This document shows, piece after piece, positions 1 to 9,383 of a stretch of 46,900 nucleotides of DNA (positions are counted from its first letter, which is position 1; each line of letters opens with the position of its first letter). The DNA is from Candidatus Bathyarchaeota archaeon (GTDB lineage Archaea; Thermoproteota; Bathyarchaeia; Bathyarchaeales; Bathycorpusculaceae): assembly GCA_025058315.1 (NCBI GenBank), contig JANXET010000003.1, forward strand, positions 1-46,900, in the 5' to 3' direction. The notes under the pieces are model-generated. The model worked only from the letters and a program-made list of their open reading frames with translations. It was not told where the DNA came from and made no database searches. Both the position numbers and the translations under genes were made by a program.

Positions 1-207
1 TCCAAAGTTCTATTTTTATTTTTTAATTTTTGATTCAGCCATACAGACAACAATTCGCGCAATTAGGCTTCCTGCGTGAAACATTGTTAAATATGTTATT
101 AAAGCGTTATACAATGAGGGTTTCATGGAAAGATGGAAGGAACCAAGGTTAAATCTGGTCTTGTCAATTTACGCGAAATTATTAAAAAATGGAGGAAATT
201 GATGTAA

Positions 208-489
208 GTGATGCTTGAGATAGTTGGCTTTATACTCTTTTTCTTGGTAATTGTGCTTTTTGGTAGCTGGTGCATGGCATACGGGTTAAAAATGCTAACC
301 AGATATATACTCAAAGACATAAAGCAAAATGTAAAAAAAGAGAAAAAACGCAACAAGCGGAAAAGTGAAATATGGAAATGTAAGTTTTGCGGTAGAAGAA
401 CAAGGAATCCGTTATACCATCTTGTAAAGGTACATTACTACGATTTTATACGTGCCAGAGCTTTACTTAAAAGCGAAGGATACCTTTAA
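208..489 (+). CDS. Small membrane protein with C2H2 zinc-finger tail
   Basis: A 93-residue protein of unknown function. Residues about 4-27 form one strongly hydrophobic membrane segment. A very basic stretch (residues about 36-52, KKEKKRNKRK) follows, then a C2H2 zinc-finger pattern: C58-x2-C61-x9-H71-x4-H76. The topology implied is an N-terminal anchor with a positively charged, metal-binding cytoplasmic tail that could touch nucleic acid or a partner protein; that role is inference. The start is GTG 208 or ATG 211, with GGAGG at 191-195 upstream. It stands alone, ahead of a winged-helix gene on the same strand. Composition and motif spacing make it look like a real gene rather than a chance ORF. 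Confidence 0.6.
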   Translation: MMLEIVGFILFFLVIVLFGSWCMAYGLKMLTRYILKDIKQNVKKEKKRNKRKSEIWKCKFCGRRTRNPLYHLVKVHYYDFIRARALLKSEGYL

Positions 490-712
490 TCGAACATTTA
501 AATATGGTGTCTATCATACCGGACAACCACAGCCAAGTCGCAAAGTTGACTTTCAAGCCTTTGCCGCGCATCTTGCTCAGCATCCAAAGCTTCAACAACA
601 CAAAAATAGCATTATTATTTCGGACCTTGAAATAATAGTTATTGTGAAACATTGCTTAAAGGGGGCTTTAATTATCAGTTCAAATTAGGAGGAAGGGTGA
701 GGCTTAGAAAGG

Positions 713-1060
713 ATGCCTTCGGATGCAAATTCTTCAGGGTTGTCCGCTGATCAGAAACGCAGAGACAAACTTGACATCATAGCCCAGATCCTCAGCATTT
801 CAAGTAACGGTGCTTTGAAGACGCAGATGATGAATCGGGCTAGTTTGAGCTTTGCCCAGCTTAACCATTACCTGACACTGGCTGTGAAGGCTGGTTTAAT
901 GGAAATAATTCACGTGAAAGGTAAACGATTATACAGGATAACGGAGAAAGGCATACTTTTCCTTCAGCTCTACGGGGAAATCACCCAGCTTATAGGCATC
1001 GACAATCTTGACAACCAAGTTAGAATAAACCTGCCTCAATACGTGGCTAAGCGGAAATAG
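713..1060 (+). CDS. Winged-helix DNA-binding protein
   Basis: A 115-residue protein whose central part (residues about 17-85) reads as a winged helix: a helix-rich N-terminal half, a recognition-helix region around SFAQLNHYLTLAVKAGLMEI, then a wing ending RLYRITEKGILFL. This is the pattern of the small archaeal ArnR1/HTH_45-type regulators, which sense nothing by themselves and usually act as local repressors. The ATG at 713 has a purine-rich upstream stretch (AGGAGGAAGG at 688-697 and GAAAGG closer in). It lies just before the 16S rRNA promoter on the same strand; nothing shows that it regulates rRNA. The target is unknown. Confidence 0.75.
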   Translation: MPSDANSSGLSADQKRRDKLDIIAQILSISSNGALKTQMMNRASLSFAQLNHYLTLAVKAGLMEIIHVKGKRLYRITEKGILFLQLYGEITQLIGIDNLDNQVRINLPQYVAKRK

Positions 1061-1120
1061 CCTAAATAAACTCACATTCAGCCTGAAAAATGGTTATGGG
1101 AAGACATATTAACCACGACG

Positions 1121-1133
1121 GAAATGTTTATAT
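1121..1133 (+). promoter_or_regulatory. Archaeal promoter (BRE/TATA) of the 16S transcript
   Basis: GAAA (1121-1124) followed by the T/A-rich box TTTATAT (1127-1133) matches a BRE plus TATA element. Transcription would start near 1155-1160, just before the H/ACA-like hairpin and the 16S leader. No other promoter-like element is obvious between here and the rRNA. Confidence 0.55.
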
Positions 1134-1172
1134 TTGCTTCGAGTCTTCCAAAATTACCTTGGTGAACGAAGC

Positions 1173-1261
1173 TGCCCGCAATCACGGCGGCGGCCCAACC
1201 CTGACAAAGAGGGCGTTACACGCCCCTGGATGAGCATGGTTGGCCTCCAATTGCGGGCACA
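1173..1261 (+). ncRNA. Possible H/ACA guide RNA in the 16S leader
   Basis: This stretch folds as one long hairpin with the parts of an archaeal H/ACA guide. The lower stem is TGCCCGCAAT (1173-1182) with ATTGCGGGCA (1250-1259), ten perfect pairs. An asymmetric internal loop follows (1183-1191 and 1246-1249), then an upper stem (GGCC-AACC 1192-1200 with GGTTGGCC 1238-1245, one bulged C), a loop rich in G.A pairs that resembles a kink-turn (CTGACAAAGA 1201-1210 against TGGATGAG 1227-1234), and a GGGCG/CGCCC tip. The trinucleotide ACA (1259-1261) sits right at the 3' base of the lower stem. It shares the 16S promoter. I could not match the pocket to a convincing target U. A simple leader hairpin is the alternative. 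Confidence 0.45.
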
Positions 1262-1299
1262 ATAATGTGGACCTGACATTTACGTGTTAGGTCTGAATT

Positions 1300-1340
1300 G
1301 GGCTTTGGTTGTGTGGTGCCCCTCCAATTCCAGTCGGCTT
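1300..1340 (+). other. 16S rRNA processing stem, 5' arm
   Basis: Bases 1300-1320 pair with 2921-2941 over 21 positions with only two G.U pairs, and 1330-1340 pair perfectly with 2898-2908 (11 bp). The two helices are separated by unequal unpaired stretches, as expected of the bulge-helix-bulge cut by archaeal splicing endonuclease during 16S maturation. I could not fix the exact bulge register. A separate 9-bp hairpin (1270-1278 with 1285-1293) lies just upstream. Confidence 0.75.
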
Positions 1341-1381
1341 TGCGGCCGTACCGCGAATAAGCATCCGGCAATCAGCCGAAT

Positions 1382-2877
<1,496 letters not shown>

Positions 2878-2897
2878 ATGTAAATAGTGAGGCCTCG

Positions 2898-2941
2898 AAG
2901 CCGACTGGAGGAGAAAGTTAGGCATCACACAACCGAAGCCC
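2898..2941 (+). other. 16S rRNA processing stem, 3' arm
   Basis: This is the partner of the 5' arm at 1300-1340 (see that entry). It ends about 10 bases before a T-run (GATTTTTTC, 2951-2959), which probably terminates the rRNA transcript. That agrees with 16S being transcribed alone. Confidence 0.7.
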
Positions 2942-2993
2942 AAACCTGCAGATTTTTTCAACAATTGTGAATTAATTATTATGAGGGAGCCCT

Positions 2994-3857
2994 TTGGCTT
3001 TACTTACAAAGTTTGATCCATGGAGCTCCAAATTTTGCACTTGCCCGCCTAAACTTACATTCAACCCCTATACCGGATGCGATCACAAGTGCCTATACTG
3101 TTATGCATCCAGCTACATTCCGAGATTTTTCAATTGCCGCCCCAAAAAGGACTTGATTTCAAAACTTAGGCGAGAAGCATTAAGACTTAAGGGAGAGCTG
3201 ATTTCAATTTCTAACTCTTCAGATCCCTATCCTAACGTTGAGGCTGAGATTGGGCTAACGCGACAGTGCCTACTAATTCTCTCTCGATCTAGATGTAAAA
3301 TCCAGATAATAACTAAATCCACGCTTGTGGTAAGGGATTCCGACCTGCTTAAGCATGCACAGTCTATGGTAGCTATGACTGTTACAACAAGCGATGACAA
3401 CCTTTCCAAGGTTCTGGAGCCCGGGGCTCCCCCATCTTCTGAGAGGCTTAAAGCCATAGCGAAGCTGATAGATGAGGGTATCCCTGTGTCTGTACGAGTT
3501 GACCCTATAATACCATACCTTAACGAGGACCAGCAACAGCTGATAAAAGAGCTTGCGTCCATCGGAGTCAGACACATCACTGGGTCAACATATAAAGTTA
3601 GGCCGGACAGCTGGCAGAGGATAAGCTTAGCCATGCCGAAGTTGGCTGAAAGGCTTAGGCCCCTCTACTTCAGAATGGGCGAGAAAGTTGGAAAGTGCAG
3701 ATATCTCCCAATGGGTTTAAGGCTTAAACTTATGGAGGATTTGGCGGCGCTTGCCAAAATGCACGGGCTTAAGTTTGCAGTTTGCAGGGAAGGTTTCACA
3801 CATATAAACAATGCAGTATGTGATGGTTCCTGGCTGATTGGAGCCGGAATCGCCTAG
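2994..3857 (+). CDS. Radical SAM protein, spore-photolyase-like (SplB) family
   Basis: A 287-residue radical SAM protein. The iron-sulfur/SAM motif is C29-DHK-C33-LY-C36, a CxxxCxxC, inside the segment FNPYTGCDHKCLYCYASSYI typical of the SPL-like 'Rv2578c/SplB' group. SISNSSDPYPNVE (residues about 72-84) fits the SAM-binding GxxTDPYQP region of that group, and the C-terminal part holds further Cys residues (C263, C279 region). The specific reaction is unknown; relatives outside spore formers are annotated only as radical SAM proteins. TTG 2994 is chosen because the only nearby ATG (2981) is out of frame, and GGGAG (2985-2989) precedes it. It is a lone gene between the rRNA and a convergent minus-strand operon. 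Confidence 0.85.
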   Translation: MALLTKFDPWSSKFCTCPPKLTFNPYTGCDHKCLYCYASSYIPRFFNCRPKKDLISKLRREALRLKGELISISNSSDPYPNVEAEIGLTRQCLLILSRSRCKIQIITKSTLVVRDSDLLKHAQSMVAMTVTTSDDNLSKVLEPGAPPSSERLKAIAKLIDEGIPVSVRVDPIIPYLNEDQQQLIKELASIGVRHITGSTYKVRPDSWQRISLAMPKLAERLRPLYFRMGEKVGKCRYLPMGLRLKLMEDLAALAKMHGLKFAVCREGFTHINNAVCDGSWLIGAGIA

Positions 3858-3861
3858 GATG

Positions 3862-4188
3862 CTATTTATCATTAAATACTTTTTCTAAGGCGAGATTCAA
3901 GGCCCCATATGATTCCAGTAGGTGGCTTCTTTCATGCTGAGCTTCGCCTTCTCCTTTTAAAACGGTGTTTAATGCTTGGGCAATCTCAAGCCTAAGCGCC
4001 TTAAGCTGTTCCATATCTGTGATTCTATCGATTCTTTCGCAGGCATCTCTTAGAACTTGCATAAACTTCTTAATGCTCTCTATAAGGCTTGCTTCTTCCT
4101 TGAGAAAATCGTTTAACCTTGCTTCCAGCTTTCTGATCTCCCTTAAAAGTTCATCTTTGGATTTGCTACTCAAAGAGTTGGCTGTCAT
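3862..4188 (-). CDS. Coiled-coil protein, unknown function
   Basis: A 108-residue, highly charged, all-helical protein with heptad-like spacing over residues about 10-60 (ELLREIRKLEARLNDFLKEE). It has no membrane segment and no metal motif. It is the last gene of a three-gene minus-strand operon and overlaps the preceding FmdE-like gene by 23 bases, so translation is probably coupled. The context suggests a helper of the FmdE-like/ECF-S pair, but no function can be assigned from sequence. Confidence 0.65.
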   Translation of the reverse strand: MTANSLSSKSKDELLREIRKLEARLNDFLKEEASLIESIKKFMQVLRDACERIDRITDMEQLKALRLEIAQALNTVLKGEGEAQHERSHLLESYGALNLALEKVFNDK

Positions 4189-4555
4189 GGCTTCTCATAA
4201 CCTCATATGCGCATTCTTCGCATTTTTCCCATGGAGCTTTTATGTACCTCTCAATCAGGCTGCTTTTAACGCTTATTGTTGCTGACTTGCCGGAGGAATC
4301 CACGAAGGTTGCGGCTAACCCGTCTCGTTTTTGCACTTCCACAGTGCATTCCTCATAAACCGTTCTAATTCCATCTGCAGTGCACAGGTAAGGCTTGCAA
4401 TTCAATGTTTCCAGAACACATTTTTCAGGTTTATCACCCAAAAGCTCCCTAGCCTTGAGACTCATTCTGAGGCCTAGAACAAGAAAAGGCCCTAGATGTC
4501 CATGAAGCTTAACAGCCTTATTAAGCAACTCATCGCTTAGCACTATGCATCCCAT
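4166..4555 (-). CDS. FmdE-family protein (short form)
   Basis: A 129-residue protein with the FmdE N-terminal signature HGHLGPFLVLGLRM (residues about 18-31) and conserved C53/C58-type cysteines in LNCKPYLCTADGI. FmdE was named from the molybdenum formylmethanofuran dehydrogenase operon, but family members are widespread and often sit next to metal or cofactor transporters. Usual members carry a C-terminal zinc-ribbon part; this one stops soon after KCEEC, so it is a short version. The start overlaps the end of the upstream ECF-S-like gene by 26 bases and its own end overlaps the coiled-coil gene. A metal- or cofactor-binding role linked to the transporter is inferred. Confidence 0.8.
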   Translation of the reverse strand: MGCIVLSDELLNKAVKLHGHLGPFLVLGLRMSLKARELLGDKPEKCVLETLNCKPYLCTADGIRTVYEECTVEVQKRDGLAATFVDSSGKSATISVKSSLIERYIKAPWEKCEECAYEVMRSHDSQLFE

Positions 4556-5105
4556 CCTTTAACCCCTTTAGGGAATGTATCCCTCTTGTGGTTAAAGCTA
4601 TCACTAAGGTTGCTCCTATCATTCCGCCTATAAAACCGCCCAGAGCATGTAGACCAGCCCATCCCAAAACTCCGCCCCACTTGGCAAGCGCTGGACCAGC
4701 CATGAAGAATGTGCCTATGATTAAACCCGCTACTGATGCAGATGCCGCTGAAACAACCAGAGTATAAGCAACTGTGGAGTTTGCATTTTTGAAAATTCTA
4801 TTGTATCCAATTAAACATGTTAATGCATCAAAGACAATGCTGGCTGCTGTGAATCCGAGGAAATGAAGTCCTCCTGGGTTGAACACAAAATTTATGATGG
4901 TTGCGATTGCTCCGACGAAGGAGGCGGCTCCCATCTTCCTAACCCACCAAACCGTCAGGGCCAATACTGAGAACCCAACTAGGTCGCATAGAAGCGGCAG
5001 TCCAGTTACTCTGAAAAATATTGGTGATATTGTTGAGTTTAAAATTCCCCAAAGGGCTGAGAACACCACTATTGAAGCTACGTCTTTGCTTTTAAAGCGG
5101 TGCAC
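4530..5105 (-). CDS. ECF-transporter S-component-like membrane protein
   Basis: A 191-residue integral membrane protein with about five to six hydrophobic segments (near residues 10-27, 39-55, 58-72, 80-95, 112-132 and 148-170). The fold pattern, size and glycine-rich last segment resemble substrate-binding S components of energy-coupling factor transporters; the substrate cannot be read. It heads an operon with an FmdE-like gene and is divergent from the chelatase/corrinoid operon. That makes a metal or tetrapyrrole-linked substrate plausible, though this is inference. It carries no ATPase, so it would need a shared ECF module such as the CbiQ/CbiO pair at 41-42.7 kb. The start is GTG 5105, preceded by GGTGA. 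Confidence 0.65.
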   Translation of the reverse strand: MHRFKSKDVASIVVFSALWGILNSTISPIFFRVTGLPLLCDLVGFSVLALTVWWVRKMGAASFVGAIATIINFVFNPGGLHFLGFTAASIVFDALTCLIGYNRIFKNANSTVAYTLVVSAASASVAGLIIGTFFMAGPALAKWGGVLGWAGLHALGGFIGGMIGATLVIALTTRGIHSLKGLKDGMHSAKR

Positions 5106-5117
5106 GCCATCACCTCA

Positions 5118-5145
5118 GTATTACGAAAAATCATAAATGTAATAC
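5118..5145. promoter_or_regulatory. Candidate operator of the ECF-S/FmdE operon
   Basis: A perfect inverted repeat GTATTAC (5118-5124) - 14 bases - GTAATAC (5139-5145) lies between the minus-strand TATA box (CTTTTATATC, complement of 5150-5159) and the GTG start at 5105. It therefore spans the expected transcription start, a normal place for a repressor site. Half-sites about two turns apart fit a dimeric metalloregulator, but no regulator is identified. Confidence 0.5.
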
Positions 5146-5203
5146 CTGATATAAAAGGGTTTCTTAAGGATTTATTCTACCTAAATTCAACTTATGTTTA
5201 AAT

Positions 5204-5217
5204 AAGTTTATAAACTT
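5204..5217 (+). promoter_or_regulatory. Promoter of the corrinoid/chelatase operon
   Basis: AAGTTTATAAACTT is a perfect 14-base palindrome centred on a TATA box. Initiation would fall near 5236-5242. This leaves a short leader with GGGAG (5245-5249) before ATG 5259, and supports that start over the in-frame TTG at 5235. Confidence 0.55.
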
Positions 5218-5258
5218 GTTGGATAAACTGGCCATTGAAACCTAAGGGAGAGCGGCTG

Positions 5259-7226
5259 ATGCGCTGGCGTTCCAAGATCGTTTATCCTTTCACAGCCATA
5301 GTTGGCCAAGAAAAGATGAAAAATGCTCTAATCTTGAATGTCATCAATCCCCGGATAGGCGGTGTTCTGCTTCGCGGCGAAAAAGGCACCGGGAAGTCCT
5401 TAGCTGTCAGAGCCCTCGCAGATCTGCTTCCAGAGGTAGAAGTTGTAGCAGGCTGCCCCTTCAACTGTGACCCAGCAGATCCTAGGGATATGTGCGACTC
5501 ATGCGCTGGCAAAGTTGCTGCAGGCGAGAAACTCCCAACTGCGAGGAAACGTGTCTCCGTGGTTGAATTGCCCGTGGGCGCCACAGAAGATAGAGTTATA
5601 GGAACACTTGACATTGAAAGGGCAATAAAGACCGGTGAGAAACATTTCGAGCCTGGGCTTCTCGCTGAAGCCAACCGGAACATCCTATACATTGACGAAG
5701 TAAACCTGCTGGACGATCATCTAGTCGACGTCTTGCTTGACGCTGCAGCCATGGGCGTTAATTATGTGGAAAGAGAGGGCATATCCTTCCGTCACCCCGC
5801 AAGGTTCGTGTTAGTGGGTACAATGAACCCTGAAGAGGGAGAACTTCGCCCGCAGCTACTTGATCGCTTCGCTCTATCAGTCGAAGTTAAGGGTATTAAG
5901 CATCCTGAAGCAAGAGCTGAAATAGTGAGGCGCCGGGTAGCCTTCGAAAATGACCCTGAAGGCTTTATCTCGAAATATCAGGCTGAGCAGGAGGCGTTGA
6001 AAAGACAAATAGTGGAGGCTCAGAAGTTACTGCCAAACGTGAGGCTCAACGATGAAATGGTCACCCTGATAACCCAAATGTGCCTGGATTTCGGGGTTGA
6101 CGGCCACCGGGCAGACATAACAATGTACAAAACTGCATGCACCATTGCAGCTTTCAAGGGCAAAAGCGAGGTCACGGAAGAGGATGTGCTGGAGGCTGCT
6201 GAGCTGGCGCTTCCCCATCGGCGTAGACGCCGACCCTTCGAGGAGCCGAAGATTGATCATCAACAAATTCAAGAAGCCATAAACAGGTGGAAGCAGAACA
6301 GAAAAGATAATAATACTCTCGAGAATCCCGGGAAAGATGACGAAAAACCTTTAGAAAGAGAAGAACCAAGTCCAGAGCAGGTTTTCGAGCCTACAGAACC
6401 TTACCCCGTTCGAAGACTCGCTCCGCCGGTTTCAGATAGCGTCCGCCGGGGCTGCTCTGGAAGACGATCAAAAAGCCTAAGCAATTCCAAGAATGGGCGA
6501 TATGTGGATAGCGTTATTCCCCGCGGCAAGGTTGTTGACCTGGCCTTCGACGCTACATTAAGGGCGGCTGCTCCCCATCAAATCGGACGAAAGAAATTTA
6601 CAGGTGCCAATACATCATTAATAATCGAGAAGTGGGATCTGAGAGAAAAAGTTCGCGAGAGAAAAATCGGCAACATAATACTTTTTGTTGTCGATGCAAG
6701 CGGCTCAATGGCTGCTGAGAACAGGATGGCAGCGGCTAAAGGGGCAATAATTTCCATTTTAATGGATGCTTATCAGCGACGCGACCAAGTCGGCATGGTT
6801 GTATTCAGAAAAGAATCTGCTGAACTTGTGCTTCCGCCAACGAAAAGTGTGGAGCTGGCTGAGAAACTTTTAACTGAAATTCCCACGGGTGGAAAGACGC
6901 CATTAGCCCATGGGCTTGAACTTGCCCTTGAAACAATAAGGGGATGCATTGAAAAAAATAGAGAGGCTGTGCCGCTTCTGGTGCTGGTTTCCGATGGGAA
7001 AGCAAATGTAAGCCTTATCAGCGGAAGCCCCGTTGAAGATGCGAAGGCAATTGCACGTGAAATTCGTGCACACAATATTAACTCCATAATCGTGGACACT
7101 GAGCAGGACTTTGTTAAACTTGGCTTCATGAGGGAACTCTCGGCTGAAATGGGTGGAAAATACCTGCGTCTCGAGGAATTGAACGCTTCAAGCCTCGCAT
7201 CAGCCGTTCTCGCTTGGAGAGGATGA
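5259..7226 (+). CDS. ChlI-ChlD-type chelatase ATPase subunit (AAA+ / VWA fusion)
   Basis: A 655-residue protein that joins the I and D subunits of magnesium/cobalt chelatases. The AAA+ domain shows Walker A GEKGTGKS (residues about 41-48) and Walker [12 protein letters not shown], with the ChlI-specific insert carrying cysteines ([17 protein letters not shown]). A charged linker with proline/glutamate runs follows. The VWA domain has the MIDAS DASGSM and [10 protein letters not shown]. With CobN, encoded four genes later, it should form an ATP-dependent cobaltochelatase-like machine; magnesium or nickel insertion cannot be excluded from sequence. ATG 5259 is preferred to TTG 5235 because of its Shine-Dalgarno and the promoter position. 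It is the first gene of an eight-gene plus-strand run. Confidence 0.9.
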   Translation: MRWRSKIVYPFTAIVGQEKMKNALILNVINPRIGGVLLRGEKGTGKSLAVRALADLLPEVEVVAGCPFNCDPADPRDMCDSCAGKVAAGEKLPTARKRVSVVELPVGATEDRVIGTLDIERAIKTGEKHFEPGLLAEANRNILYIDEVNLLDDHLVDVLLDAAAMGVNYVEREGISFRHPARFVLVGTMNPEEGELRPQLLDRFALSVEVKGIKHPEARAEIVRRRVAFENDPEGFISKYQAEQEALKRQIVEAQKLLPNVRLNDEMVTLITQMCLDFGVDGHRADITMYKTACTIAAFKGKSEVTEEDVLEAAELALPHRRRRRPFEEPKIDHQQIQEAINRWKQNRKDNNTLENPGKDDEKPLEREEPSPEQVFEPTEPYPVRRLAPPVSDSVRRGCSGRRSKSLSNSKNGRYVDSVIPRGKVVDLAFDATLRAAAPHQIGRKKFTGANTSLIIEKWDLREKVRERKIGNIILFVVDASGSMAAENRMAAAKGAIISILMDAYQRRDQVGMVVFRKESAELVLPPTKSVELAEKLLTEIPTGGKTPLAHGLELALETIRGCIEKNREAVPLLVLVSDGKANVSLISGSPVEDAKAIAREIRAHNINSIIVDTEQDFVKLGFMRELSAEMGGKYLRLEELNASSLASAVLAWRG

Positions 7227-7230
7227 AACA

Positions 7231-8289
7231 ATGAAGGATAAAACGATTTTAACTATAGCAATATTGGCGATTATAGCGATAGCCGCAGTAGTGTACATCA
7301 TTAACACAATGGAAACAAAACCTGAAGGCGTATCCCGTGAAACTGGCTTAACTGAGACTACAATTGCGCTTATCGACGGGGTTGGCAGAAACATAACCGT
7401 CCAACTGCCAGTCAATAGAATAGTCACGTTAAACTCAGGCATCACTGAGCTTCTCTACGCCCTAGGCGCAGGCGACAAGGTTATCGGAAGAGATGCAAAC
7501 TCAATATTCCCCAGCCAAGTGAAGGCAAAACCTGTTGTCGCCAGCTCATCCTATGACCCAAATGTGGAACTGCTATTAGAGCTGCATCCTGATCTTGTAC
7601 TGGCCGACGACATGCTGTTTTACAATCAGGAGGCACTTAGCAAACTTGAAGAGGCAAAAATACCTGTTGTGATAGATAACCCTACAAATATAACCCGAAT
7701 TAAGCCGCTAATCACGAATCTCGGGCGAATCCTCCAGGCTAAGGATAAGGCTGAGGAAATAATTGCCTTCATAGAACAATACGAAAAAACCATTAGAGAA
7801 CGCGTTGATCAAATAGGCTATAGGCCACTAGTCTATATTGAATGGTGGGCTCCATGGCAGAGCTTCGCAAAGGGCAGCGCTGGAAACGAGATAATATTTA
7901 ACGCTGGCGGACTCAACATTGCAGCGGAAATACGCGATCCCGCCCCAGTTTTAAGTCCAGAGTTTGTGGTGGAAAAGAATCCTGATATAATCATCCGCAT
8001 GGCGCCATCAGAAGCAAGAGGCAACCTCACAGCCATTAACGCCGTAAGGAATGAAATCCTAAATCGCCCAGAACTTCAAGTTACAAAAGCAGTTAAAACC
8101 GGAAAAGTGTACATTTACGACCCCGTATTATTTGAGGGGCTGAGGTACCCTGTGGGGCTACTTTACTGGGCCAAGTGCTTCCATCCGGAGCTCTTCGCCG
8201 ACATGAACCCTGAGGCGATTCACTCTCAGCTGGTTAAGAAATATTTTGGCTGTGAATTAGAAGGCGTATACTTCTATCCACCGCCATAG
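7231..8289 (+). CDS. btuF: BtuF-like corrinoid/siderophore substrate-binding protein
   Basis: A 352-residue extracytoplasmic binding protein of the cluster that serves vitamin B12 and iron-chelate importers. Residues about 5-27 form a membrane anchor or signal segment without a clear lipobox Cys. The mature part has the two-lobe family pattern (RIVTLNSGITELLYALGAGDKVIG, then NPDIIIRM). It starts 4 bases after the chelatase stop and is followed by its permease and ATPase genes. The co-location with CobN and CbiZ argues for corrinoids or corrin precursors as substrate; haem or an iron chelate remains possible. The symbol is given by context, since sequence alone does not separate BtuF from FepB-like proteins. 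Confidence 0.82.
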   Translation: MKDKTILTIAILAIIAIAAVVYIINTMETKPEGVSRETGLTETTIALIDGVGRNITVQLPVNRIVTLNSGITELLYALGAGDKVIGRDANSIFPSQVKAKPVVASSSYDPNVELLLELHPDLVLADDMLFYNQEALSKLEEAKIPVVIDNPTNITRIKPLITNLGRILQAKDKAEEIIAFIEQYEKTIRERVDQIGYRPLVYIEWWAPWQSFAKGSAGNEIIFNAGGLNIAAEIRDPAPVLSPEFVVEKNPDIIIRMAPSEARGNLTAINAVRNEILNRPELQVTKAVKTGKVYIYDPVLFEGLRYPVGLLYWAKCFHPELFADMNPEAIHSQLVKKYFGCELEGVYFYPPP

Positions 8290-8300
8290 AAGGAGTTTCA

Positions 8301-9383
8301 ATGACGACAAAAACAATTGAAGAGCTGAAGAAGATATACAGGCGTAGTGTGAAAAGGAAAGTTCTCATCATCCTCTCCCTTTTTTCAGCTATAATCATAA
8401 CAATGCTTGTTTCAGTCAGCATAGGAGCCGGTTCACCCCGCTTCACCGAGGCTATGCAAGTTATCTTCTCAAAACTGCTTCCTTCATTAAACCTGGATCC
8501 TGGCTCTGCCACCACCCAAATAATCGTTTGGAACCTTAGACTTCCCCGCGTCATAATGGCTATTGCAGCCGGAGCTGGACTTGCCGCTTCAGGGGCCACC
8601 ATGCAGGGCGTACTAAGGAACCCATTAGTTTCTTCATACATACTCGGGGTTTCCGCTGCTGCAGGGTTCGGCGCAGCCCTCGCCACAGTCTTCAAAATAG
8701 GCATAATCATCAGCTATGGAAAGTACTTGATAATCACGAATGCCTTCGCCTTCAGCATGCTTGCCATGCTCATGGTTTACGGCATTGCGCGCATACGGGG
8801 CATCACCACTGAAACGGTTATTCTAGCCGGAGTCGCTGTGGGATACCTGTTCTCAGCCCTGCTATCCCTAATTCAGTATGTTGCCCCGCAGCATGAAGCC
8901 GTAAGAGCCATCGTTTTCTGGCTTATGGGCGGGCTTCACGCTTCCACATGGGAGGCGGCGATCATAGTTTCTCCAATAGTGCTTCTCACAGTCATCCTTA
9001 TGATGCAGCAGTCATGGAACATCAACATAACAAGCATGGGTGAGGATGTAGCCTTAAGTCTAGGCGTAAACCCGAGGCATGTCCTCGTCATAACCATGGT
9101 GCTTGAGTCTCTGGCTACAGCAAGCATAATAGCATTCACAGGCGTGATAGGCTTCGTCTGCCTGATTTCACCCCATATATCCCGCATGCTCATCGGAACA
9201 GATCATCGCTATCTCATACCCTGCAGCGCCATCATGGGCGGGCTTCTACTCCTATGCTCAGACACCGTTGGGCGAGTTATACTTATGCCCGCCGAGGTTC
9301 CAGTGGGAATAATAACCTCCCTTCTAGGCGTGCCCTTCTTCCTATACATCCTGCTCAGCAAAAGAAGGAGGATATGGCAATGA
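8301..9383 (+). CDS. btuC: BtuC-like permease (FecCD family)
   Basis: A 360-residue, very hydrophobic permease with about nine to ten membrane segments. It carries the FecCD signature GATMQGVLRNPLV (residues about 95-107) and the C-terminal TGVIGFVCLISPHISRML segment that forms the cytoplasmic coupling helix. The length matches BtuC/FhuB-half permeases (about 320-360). The N-terminal 20 residues are basic and probably cytoplasmic. It lies 11 bases after the binding-protein gene and overlaps the ATPase gene by an ATGA. Together these three form a complete importer. Confidence 0.88.
   Translation: MTTKTIEELKKIYRRSVKRKVLIILSLFSAIIITMLVSVSIGAGSPRFTEAMQVIFSKLLPSLNLDPGSATTQIIVWNLRLPRVIMAIAAGAGLAASGATMQGVLRNPLVSSYILGVSAAAGFGAALATVFKIGIIISYGKYLIITNAFAFSMLAMLMVYGIARIRGITTETVILAGVAVGYLFSALLSLIQYVAPQHEAVRAIVFWLMGGLHASTWEAAIIVSPIVLLTVILMMQQSWNINITSMGEDVALSLGVNPRHVLVITMVLESLATASIIAFTGVIGFVCLISPHISRMLIGTDHRYLIPCSAIMGGLLLLCSDTVGRVILMPAEVPVGIITSLLGVPFFLYILLSKRRRIWQ

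Noticed and set aside
125-202. A 25-codon plus-strand ORF (MERWKEPRLNLVLS...) ahead of the first gene
   Set aside because: Too short, no Shine-Dalgarno, and no recognisable pattern; the frame upstream is open but lacks a start.
452-688. Plus-strand 78-codon ORF overlapping the zinc-finger membrane gene
   Set aside because: It starts inside a better-supported gene in another frame and has no family-like pattern or ribosome site.
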